A stretch of DNA of 24,964 nt from contig CALGOK010000003.1 of assembly GCA_937961295.1 (NCBI GenBank), positions 1 through 24,964 of the forward strand, in the 5' to 3' direction. Under the pieces are notes generated by a model. The model was given only the letters and a program-made list of their open reading frames with translations. It did no database searches and was not told where the DNA came from. The translations under genes and the position numbers were made by a program. Within the stretch, counting starts at the first letter, position 1; each line of letters starts with the position of its first letter. Positions 8,069 to 13,705 of this stretch are shown here, piece after piece. Source of the stretch: an uncultured Gemmatimonadota bacterium (GTDB lineage Bacteria; Gemmatimonadota; Gemmatimonadetes; Gemmatimonadales; GWC2-71-9).

Positions 8069-8096
8069 TTGACGCCGGGGCCACCGAGACTACGAT
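8069..8096 (+). promoter_or_regulatory. Candidate sigma-70 type promoter for cassette 2
   Basis: TTGACG (8069-8074) and TACGAT (8091-8096) are separated by 16 nt and match the -35/-10 consensus at 5 of 6 and 4 of 6 positions. Transcription would start near 8103, giving a leader of about 23 nt to the ATG at 8126. The site sits between the hairpin ending cassette 1 and the first gene of cassette 2, so the second cassette could be expressed independently. Confidence 0.45.
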
Positions 8097-8125
8097 AAAT
8101 GGAGCAGGCCCCGCAGGAGTTCGCG

Positions 8126-8602
8126 ATGCGCGTCACCCAGGTTCCCGGCCGGGGCACTCCCCCGATCCGCCGTGCCGGACTCACGCTACCCGAGTTGCTC
8201 ATCGTGGTGGTGTGCATCGGCGTGCTCGCCACCATGCTGGCCCCCCGGATCACCAGGCTCACGGCGCGCGACAAGGCGTCGGCCGCGGCCGCACTGATCC
8301 AGACCGACCTCGAGCGCGCGTTCTCCACCGCGGCCCGGCTCCGCAAGACGGTGACCCTCACCGCCAACAACGGCGCCCGGCACTACCAGGTGGCCGACTC
8401 GGCCGGAGGGGCCGTTCGCCTCACCCGCCGGCTCGACCAGACCAACGAGTACGGCGTCGAGACGATGACCTTCTCGCCCACGTCAATCACGATCCTGCCG
8501 TCGGGGATCGCGTCGTCGGGGCTCACGGTGACCCTCACCTCGCACGGCGCCACCCGGGTGGTGCAGATGACGCGGGTGGGACTGATCTGGAGGAGCCAGT
8601 GA
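8126..8602 (+). CDS. GspH/FimT-like type IV minor prepilin, cassette 2
   Basis: 158 aa from the ATG at 8126, chosen because AGGAG (8115-8119) lies 6 nt upstream; an in-frame ATG at 8099 lacks a ribosome binding site and overlaps the predicted promoter. The leader is about 17 residues and ends Arg-Ala-Gly, followed by LTLPELLIVVVCIGVLA with Glu5. The globular part resembles the first cassette's GspH-like protein: LIQTDLERAFSTAARLRK corresponds to VAADLEQAVSLAARQRK, and GVETMTFSPTSITILPSG to GVQSMTFSRTPVQIFPNG. The stop overlaps the next start (GTGA). Role as for the other minor prepilins; which pilus it serves is unknown. Confidence 0.9.
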   Translation: MRVTQVPGRGTPPIRRAGLTLPELLIVVVCIGVLATMLAPRITRLTARDKASAAAALIQTDLERAFSTAARLRKTVTLTANNGARHYQVADSAGGAVRLTRRLDQTNEYGVETMTFSPTSITILPSGIASSGLTVTLTSHGATRVVQMTRVGLIWRSQ

Positions 8603-8991
8603 CCGACCAGCGCGGCTTCTCGCTCGTCGAGGCGATGATCGCGGTGGTGGTGGTGGCGATCATCTCGCTGCTGCTGACCCCCGTGCTGGTGTTCGAGGCC
8701 CGGCGGGAGCGGCTCGCCACCGCTGCCACGTACCGGTGGGCCCTGACGGCGGAGTCGATCAACCGGGTCAACTCGATCCCTGCGGCGCTGCTGAGCCCGG
8801 GAATCGTGTGTGACACCGCTGCGGCGCTGCCGATCCGGTTTACCCGCTGCATCAGGACCGTCAACACCACCGCACGGCTCCAGACCGTGACGGTGACCGT
8901 GCTGCCGCTGGACCATCGCTGGATCCCTGGGGACACCACGGTGATCGAGCGGGCGAACAACGTAGGCGGCCTTAGCCTCGGGGGACCGTGA
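8599..8991 (+). CDS. PilV/GspI-like type IV minor prepilin, cassette 2
   Basis: 130 aa, GTG start within the GTGA overlap; AGGAG at 8591-8595 precedes it by 3-4 nt. Very short leader (MTDQRG) then FSLVEAMIAVVVVAIISLLL, Glu5 present. The C-terminal beta domain carries a cysteine pair, C71 and C84, absent from the paralogue at 5638-6039. The same short leader and SLVEAM motif are typical of PilV/GspI proteins. The stop overlaps the next gene (TGATG). Confidence 0.88.
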   Translation: MTDQRGFSLVEAMIAVVVVAIISLLLTPVLVFEARRERLATAATYRWALTAESINRVNSIPAALLSPGIVCDTAAALPIRFTRCIRTVNTTARLQTVTVTVLPLDHRWIPGDTTVIERANNVGGLSLGGP

Positions 8992-9830
8992 TGCGCCTGC
9001 GACGAGGCGGCGTCTCGCTGATCGAGCTGCTGATCGCCATCACCGTGGTGGGGATCATTGCCGCAGCGATGACCAGGCTGCTGATCTCCAACTCGCGCAG
9101 CACCGAGGTGCGCAACGCCGAGCGCGACGCGCGCGCGGTGAGCCGGGCGGCGATCAACCTGCTCGAGAGCGAGCTCCGGATGGTCGACCCGTTCGGGGTG
9201 ATCGCGCCCACGAACGACTCCACCCTCACGGTCCGTGCGCCGTACGCGTTCGGGACGGTCTGCAGTGCCACGGTCGGAGCCGGTTCGGCCATCTCGACGC
9301 TCCCCTCGGCCGAGCTGCCGGCCTCGCTGGTGGTCCCGGGACACAGCGGCTGGGCATGGCGCGACGCCACCGGGGCCTACGTCTACGAGTCGGGCACCTC
9401 GCTGGCGGCCGACGGACCGGCCGACTGCGTCGCCGCCGGGGTGGCCGTGGTCCCCGGCGGCCGGGTGGTCTACGCCACCCCGCTGACCTCCGGCCCGCCC
9501 ACGCCCGGATCGATCATCTTCCTGTACCGCCAGCTCACCTACTCGCTGCGCGCGTCAAATACGTTCCCCGGCCGGCGCGGGCTGTTCCGCACGGTGGGCG
9601 CCAACGGCACCCCGGAGGAGCTTGCGGCACCGTTCTCGGCCGGCTCGCGCTTCCGGTTCTACATCATGAACCAGCTGATCGCCTCGGACACCGTCCCGAC
9701 GTTCCTGGACAATCTCCGCGGCGTCCAGTTCATCCTCAACGGCGAGAGCATCCGCCAGCCGCGCACGTCCTCCGACGTGGCGCGCGCGCCGTTCCTGACC
9801 TCGGTCTTCTTCCAGAATCGCCCCAGCTAG
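8991..9830 (+). CDS. PilW/GspJ-like type IV minor prepilin, cassette 2
   Basis: 279 aa from the ATG at 8991; a GTG one codon earlier (8988) is also possible, but ATG gives the TGATG junction used elsewhere in the block. Leader MRLRRGG, then VSLIELLIAITVVGIIAA with Glu5. Strong paralogy to the 6036-6914 product throughout: SRAAINLLESELRMVDP, RAPYAFGTVC, FRFYIMNQL versus FRFYSLGAT, and LNGESIRQPR versus LPGESDRTAR. Cysteines at 91 and 146 keep the 55-residue spacing. Presumed large minor pilin of the tip/priming complex. Confidence 0.9.
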   Translation: MRLRRGGVSLIELLIAITVVGIIAAAMTRLLISNSRSTEVRNAERDARAVSRAAINLLESELRMVDPFGVIAPTNDSTLTVRAPYAFGTVCSATVGAGSAISTLPSAELPASLVVPGHSGWAWRDATGAYVYESGTSLAADGPADCVAAGVAVVPGGRVVYATPLTSGPPTPGSIIFLYRQLTYSLRASNTFPGRRGLFRTVGANGTPEELAAPFSAGSRFRFYIMNQLIASDTVPTFLDNLRGVQFILNGESIRQPRTSSDVARAPFLTSVFFQNRPS

Positions 9831-9838
9831 AGGGACCC

Positions 9839-10966
9839 ATGGCGACCAACCACTCCACCCCCGACCCCCGCCGCGGCATCGCCCTGCCGATGATGCTGCT
9901 GGTGATCATCGCGCTGACGGTCACCGTCGGCGCCGGCTTCATGCTGTCGTCGTCCGAGCACTCGGCGGGCGCCGACCACGACGCCCAACTGCAGGCGTAC
10001 ACCGTCGCCCAGGAGGGGCTCGAGACCTACCTGAGCACGGTGACCGCGCTGCCCACCACCTTCCCGGATGTGCGCAACTTCAACACCGGGGATGGCACGG
10101 CGCAGGTGACGATGATGCGGGTGAAGGACGGCGCGACGGCGGCCGATCGCGTCTTCCTGATCAAGTCCGAGGGGAAGGCGCGGGCCCCGGGGCTCTCCCT
10201 CGCCAGCACCACGCCGCTCGGCGCGCGCACCGTGGCGCAGTTCGTGAGCTGGCAGTCGAGCACCCTGCAGGTCGACGCGGCGTTCACCTCCCTGGCACCC
10301 CAGAACACCGACAACGGCAACCCGGGACTCAAGTTCGACGGCAATGACGCCTGCGGCGTGAGCCCGCCGGTGGCCGGGCTGGCGATTCCGAACGGGTCGT
10401 ACAACCCCAACGGCGGCAACAACGCCATCACCAACATCAGTGGCAACCCCGAGGACTCGCCGCTCTACCTCGGCACCTCGGGCACCAGCGGCACGGCCAA
10501 GGACAACGTCAACATCGACTGGGCGGGGATCCTCGCCGGCGACATCGCGCCCGATATCGTGGTGACCCGGTCGCAGGACCTCAACCACCTCCGCTCGAGC
10601 GACTTCGACTCGTGGCCGGTGATGAAGGTCAACGGCAACATCACCAATGGCTACAACCTCTCGCTGATCCAGAACGGCCGCGGCATCCTGATCGTGACCG
10701 GCAACGCGCTCTTCTCCAACTTCTACTGGAAGGGGATCGTGCTGGTCGGCGGGCAGGCCCAGATGAGCGGCACCCAGTCGAACATCGAGGGCGCCATCTT
10801 CGGCGGCCTCAACCTGCTGCTGGGGCAGACGATCCCCAACACCACCGTGGCCAACGGCCTGGTGCACGCGACCTACAACAGCTGCCACATCGAGAGCGCG
10901 CTGGAGAACCTCGGCGGCTGGCGGCGGCTGCAGAACACCTGGTCGGACAACTGGCCCGAGACCTGA
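9839..10966 (+). CDS. PilX-like pilus assembly protein, cassette 2
   Basis: 375 aa from the ATG at 9839, 8 nt after the preceding stop, with AGAGGGA upstream as a ribosome binding site. The N-terminal RRGIALPMMLLVIIALTVTV helix is PilX_N-like without FTLxE. The middle has Asn/Gly-rich strands (NGRGILIVTGNALFSNFYWK, IVLVGGQAQMSGTQSNIEG, AIFGGLNLLLGQ) that align with those of the cassette 1 protein. C172 and C349 correspond to C168 and C349 there. The last gene of the pilin block; no PilY1-like adhesin follows, the next gene being on the other strand. Confidence 0.87.
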   Translation: MATNHSTPDPRRGIALPMMLLVIIALTVTVGAGFMLSSSEHSAGADHDAQLQAYTVAQEGLETYLSTVTALPTTFPDVRNFNTGDGTAQVTMMRVKDGATAADRVFLIKSEGKARAPGLSLASTTPLGARTVAQFVSWQSSTLQVDAAFTSLAPQNTDNGNPGLKFDGNDACGVSPPVAGLAIPNGSYNPNGGNNAITNISGNPEDSPLYLGTSGTSGTAKDNVNIDWAGILAGDIAPDIVVTRSQDLNHLRSSDFDSWPVMKVNGNITNGYNLSLIQNGRGILIVTGNALFSNFYWKGIVLVGGQAQMSGTQSNIEGAIFGGLNLLLGQTIPNTTVANGLVHATYNSCHIESALENLGGWRRLQNTWSDNWPET

Positions 10967-10995
10967 TCGCCACGGTCGACCCGAACCACCCCGAG

Positions 10996-11030
10996 CATCG
11001 CCGCGCCGGATTCACTCCAGCGCGGCGATG
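10996..11030. terminator. Hairpin between convergent genes
   Basis: CATCGCCGCGC (10996-11006) and GCGCGGCGATG (11020-11030) form a perfect 11-bp stem with a 13-nt loop. It spans the 3' end of the minus-strand DJ-1 gene and follows the PilX-like stop by 29 nt. No T tract is present on the plus strand; a bidirectional block or Rho-assisted end is plausible. Confidence 0.5.
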
Positions 11031-11518
11031 ATCGCTTTCAGGAACTCCCCGAGGTCCGCGGGCGTGCGCGACGAGATCAGGTTGCCGTCGACCACCACGG
11101 GAGAGTCCTCCCAGGCCATCCCGGCGTTGACCAGATCGTCGCGGATCGCCGTGGTGGAGGTGCCGCGTCGGCCCCGGACGATCCCGGCCGAGATCGGCAC
11201 CCACCCGGCGTGACAGATGAACGCGATCGGCTTGCCGGCCGCGTGCATCTCGCGCACGATCGCGAGCAGCCGTTCGCTGCGGCGCATCTTGTCGGGGGCA
11301 TAGCCGCCGGGGATCACCAGCGCGTCGAACTGCTCGCTGCGGACCTCGTCCACCGACAGGTCGGTGGTGACCGGGACGCCGTACTTGCCAGTGTAGCCCG
11401 CCTCGCCGAGACCCGCGACCACGGTGCGGTGGCCCGCCTCCTCGAGGCGGATCCGGGGATACCAGAGCTCCAGGTCCTCGAACAGCGGCGCGGCGAAGAT
11501 CAGGACGGTGCGGGGCAT
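11012..11518 (-). CDS. DJ-1/PfpI family protein
   Basis: 168 aa. The start is the ATG at 11518, with AGGTGA just upstream; the frame continues further upstream, but only through repeat sequence. The flavodoxin-like fold of the PfpI/YhbO group is clear: E14 in LFEDLELWYP, GYTGKYGVPV, FDALVIPGGYAPDKMR, the nucleophile elbow ICHAGW with C102-H103, RGRRGTSTTAIRDDLVNAG and VVDGNLISSR. The usual residues after the nucleophile, CHGPQ, are CHAGW here. Members are described as proteases, glyoxalases or deglycases that handle damaged proteins under stress; the precise activity cannot be decided from sequence. It is divergent from the nitrilase gene across a 212-bp gap filled by an inverted-repeat element. 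Confidence 0.92.
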   Translation of the reverse strand: MPRTVLIFAAPLFEDLELWYPRIRLEEAGHRTVVAGLGEAGYTGKYGVPVTTDLSVDEVRSEQFDALVIPGGYAPDKMRRSERLLAIVREMHAAGKPIAFICHAGWVPISAGIVRGRRGTSTTAIRDDLVNAGMAWEDSPVVVDGNLISSRTPADLGEFLKAIIAALE

Positions 11519-11538
11519 GGTCACCTGAAGAGCGACAG

Positions 11539-11715
11539 GGCGAAGGGCGAAGGGCGAGGGGCGAGGCGCTGCGTCCGTCGCACCGGGGTGTCCCGGAACC
11601 GAGCGGTCCCTGTAGGATATATACTCCCGGAGTCCGCGGTGGGTCGCCGCAGTCGCGAAAAGGACCACCCAGCCGCCCCCGCGCGCGCCTCGCCCCTCGC
11701 CCCTCGCCCTTCGCC
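11539..11715. repeat. Heptamer-arm inverted repeat element, copy 2, flanking a divergent promoter region
   Basis: The arms at 11539-11569 and 11685-11715 (31 nt each) are inverse complements with one mismatch. The left arm reads in 7-nt steps (GGCGAAG, GGCGAAG, GGCGAGG, GGCGAGG) and is preceded by GCGACAG (11532-11538). The 115-nt interior is ordinary mixed sequence with the only AT-rich patch nearby, TATATACT around 11618-11625. The left arm has four runs of three or more G spaced by 3-4 nt (11538-11561), a potential G-quadruplex. Confidence 0.85.
11618..11625. promoter_or_regulatory. Candidate -10 region for the divergent pair
   Basis: TATATACT is the only AT-rich stretch in the 212-bp gap between the DJ-1 and nitrilase genes and reads similarly on both strands (TATACT on plus, TATATCC on minus). 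No convincing -35 hexamer lies 16-18 nt away on either side. If used for the plus strand, the leader to the ATG at 11731 would be about 100 nt and include the right repeat arm. Confidence 0.3.
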
Positions 11716-11730
11716 GAACAGGACTGCTTG

Positions 11731-12612
11731 ATGTCGCACTTCCGCGTCGCGTCGTTCCAGTACTTCCTCCGCCCCATTCCCACCTTCGAGGCGTTCGCCG
11801 ACCAGGTGCGGGCGCTGGTCGAGACCGCTGCCGATTACAAGGCCAAGCTGATCGTCTTCCCCGAGTACTTCTCGGTGCAGCTGCTGACCCTGGGCGACGT
11901 CAAGCGACCGATCAAGGAGCAGGTGCGCGACCTCGCCGACCAGGCCGATCGGGTCACCGAGGTGATCGCCGACGCGGCCCGGCGCCACAAGGTCTGGATC
12001 GTCGGCGGCACGGTGCCGGTCCGCTACGACGACACGATCCGCAACGAGTCGCGCGTGTTCGGGCCGTCGGGCAACTGGGTCCCGCAGCACAAGCTGCACA
12101 TGACCCGGTTCGAGAAGGAGGAGTGGTTCGTGGCGCCCGGCGAGGGACTCAAGGTGTTCGAGACGCCGTGGGGACGGTTCGCGGTGGCGATCTGCTACGA
12201 CGTCGAGTTCCCGGAGATCGCCCGCGCCGCGGCCCTGCAGGGCGCCGACGTGCTGGTGGTGCCGTCGTGCACCGACGACCGCCAGGGGTTCCTCCGGGTG
12301 CGCTACTGCGCCCACGCCCGCGCGATCGAGAACCAGATGTACGTCGTCACCTCGCCGACCGTCGGTTCGCTGCCGATGATGCCGGCGGTCCACCTGAACT
12401 ACGGCCAGGCGGCGATCCTCACCCCGAGCGACTTCGCCTTCTCGCGCGACGGGATCCTCGCCGAGGGCAACATCAACCAGGAAATGATGGTGATCGGCGA
12501 CCTCGACCTCGAGTACCTGCGCGAGTCGCGCACCCGGGGCACCGTGCTGCCGCTGCGCGACGCGGCGACCACCGCCTCGGTGCTCACCGGCACGGAGATC
12601 GTGACGTTGTGA
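11731..12612 (+). CDS. Nitrilase superfamily carbon-nitrogen hydrolase
   Basis: 293 aa cytosolic amidase-type enzyme that cleaves non-peptide C-N bonds. The catalytic triad is complete: E45 in IVFPEYFS, K121 in PQHKLHMTRF, and C155 in AICYDVEFPE. The length is normal for a single-domain member. The ATG at 11731 has AGGA 7 nt upstream; a TTG directly before it adds only one residue. The gene overlaps the following GNAT gene (GTGA), so the two are co-translated. In some bacteria (for example the Bacillus YhcX type) a GNAT domain and a nitrilase domain are fused in one polypeptide, so these two probably form a functional pair. Substrate unknown. Confidence 0.94.
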   Translation: MSHFRVASFQYFLRPIPTFEAFADQVRALVETAADYKAKLIVFPEYFSVQLLTLGDVKRPIKEQVRDLADQADRVTEVIADAARRHKVWIVGGTVPVRYDDTIRNESRVFGPSGNWVPQHKLHMTRFEKEEWFVAPGEGLKVFETPWGRFAVAICYDVEFPEIARAAALQGADVLVVPSCTDDRQGFLRVRYCAHARAIENQMYVVTSPTVGSLPMMPAVHLNYGQAAILTPSDFAFSRDGILAEGNINQEMMVIGDLDLEYLRESRTRGTVLPLRDAATTASVLTGTEIVTL

Positions 12613-13301
12613 GCCACCCGCACCTCCACGTCCGCCGCACCGAGCCCGGCGACATCCCGGCGATCGTCGCGCTCTCGACGCGCATCTACGGCGCGGCGGC
12701 CGCCTGGCAGCCGTCCATGCTGGCGTCGCACCTGGAGGTGTTCCCGGAGGGGCAGTTCGTCGCCCTGGTACCCACCCCGGAGGGCGAGCGGATCGCCGGG
12801 ATGGCGGCCTCGCTGGTGCTGCGGTGGGACGACTACGACCTCAGCGACACCTGGCGCGACTTCACCGACCACGGGATGTTCACCAACCACGACCCGGCGG
12901 GCCGCACCCTCTATGGCGCCGAGGTGATGAGCGACCCCGACCGCCGCGGCCAGGGGGTCGGCAGCGCGCTCTACAACGCCAGGCGTCGGCTGGTCAACCA
13001 GCTGGGGCTGCTCCGCATCCGCGCGGGTGCCCGGCTCCGCGGCTACCACCGCGTCGCCGAGACGATGTCGGCGGAGGCCTACGTCACCGAAGTGGTCACC
13101 GGCACGCGGCGCGACCCGACCCTCTCCTTCCAGCTTCGGCGCGGCTTCCGCGTGCTCGGCGTGGTCGAGGGCTACCTCCGCCGCGACCCCGAGTCGCTCG
13201 GCTGGGCGGCGGTGATCGAGTGGCTCAACGCCGACATCGCGACCGACGCCGACCGCGAGCCGCAACGGGGGTGGCGGCGGCGCGTAGGACTGGAGCATTG
13301 A
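12609..13301 (+). CDS. GNAT family acetyltransferase
   Basis: 230 aa, GTG start in a 4-nt overlap with the nitrilase gene. The acetyl-CoA pyrophosphate loop is visible as R113-G-Q-G-V-G118 within VMSDPDRRGQGVGSALYNAR, preceded by the beta4 strand; the C-terminal FQLRRGFRVLGVVEGYL is the usual GNAT ending. An insert around residues 70-100 (WDDYDLSDTWRDFTDHGMF) is typical of the subgroup found fused to carbon-nitrogen hydrolases. It probably acetylates a small amine or amino acid derivative acted on by its partner, which is inference. The C-terminus is Arg-rich and followed immediately by an inverted repeat that includes the stop codon. Confidence 0.9.
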   Translation: MSHPHLHVRRTEPGDIPAIVALSTRIYGAAAAWQPSMLASHLEVFPEGQFVALVPTPEGERIAGMAASLVLRWDDYDLSDTWRDFTDHGMFTNHDPAGRTLYGAEVMSDPDRRGQGVGSALYNARRRLVNQLGLLRIRAGARLRGYHRVAETMSAEAYVTEVVTGTRRDPTLSFQLRRGFRVLGVVEGYLRRDPESLGWAAVIEWLNADIATDADREPQRGWRRRVGLEH

Positions 13302-13368
13302 GATTGGAGACTGGGGATTCGAGGTTGCCGGCCTGCTATCTTCCCTCGAATCTCGAATCTCGAGTCTC
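13300..13368. repeat. Inverted repeat with 7-nt period, different sequence
   Basis: The left arm 13300-13324 and right arm 13344-13368 (25 nt) are inverse complements at 20 of 25 positions. The right arm is TCGAATC, TCGAATC, TCGAGTC in tandem; the left reads AGATTGG, AGACTGG, GGATTCG. It starts inside the GNAT stop codon and ends 4 nt before the MazG-like ATG. The 19-nt interior contains TATCTT (13337-13342), a possible -10 for the next gene. Confidence 0.8.
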
Positions 13369-13372
13369 GCGC

Positions 13373-13705
13373 ATGTCCCTCTCCGCCTGCCAGTCCCGCG
13401 TCGATGCCTGGATCTCCCAGTATGAGGAGGGCTACTTCGAGCCGCTCACCAACATGGCGCGGCTCAGCGAGGAGGTGGGCGAGCTCGCGCGCGAGATCAA
13501 CCACCGCTTCGGCCAGAAGACCAAGAAAGCCGAGGAGCCCGAGGGCGACCTGGCGATGGAGATCGCCGACATCGTGTTCGTCCTCATCTGCATCGCCAAC
13601 CGCGAGGGCATCGACCTGCAGGATGCCTTCGATCGCATGATGGACAAGGTGGAGCACCGCGACGCCGACCGCTGGACGCGCCGCTCCGGAGGAACCCCGG
13701 CATGA
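13373..13705 (+). CDS. MazG-like nucleotide pyrophosphohydrolase
   Basis: 110 aa, the size of single-domain all-alpha NTP pyrophosphohydrolases such as the YpjD group. The metal-binding motif is EExxE at 33-37 (LSEEVGELAREI) and ExxD at 63-66 (MEIADIVFVLICIAN), as required for Mg-dependent cleavage of (d)NTP to NMP and pyrophosphate. An acidic/basic loop (GQKTKKAEEPEG) lies between the two helices. Likely role: removal of non-canonical nucleotides. The ATG at 13373 follows the repeat directly without a clear Shine-Dalgarno sequence. The stop overlaps the next gene's ATG (ATGA). Confidence 0.92.
   Translation: MSLSACQSRVDAWISQYEEGYFEPLTNMARLSEEVGELAREINHRFGQKTKKAEEPEGDLAMEIADIVFVLICIANREGIDLQDAFDRMMDKVEHRDADRWTRRSGGTPA

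Noticed and set aside
8099..8125. Upstream ATG for the cassette 2 GspH-like prepilin
   Set aside because: It has no ribosome binding site, overlaps the predicted -10 and makes an over-long leader; the ATG at 8126 has AGGAG 6 nt upstream.
11519..11668. N-terminal extension of the DJ-1 protein
   Set aside because: The extension is translated from the heptamer repeat and promoter region; the family N-terminus begins at the ATG at 11518.
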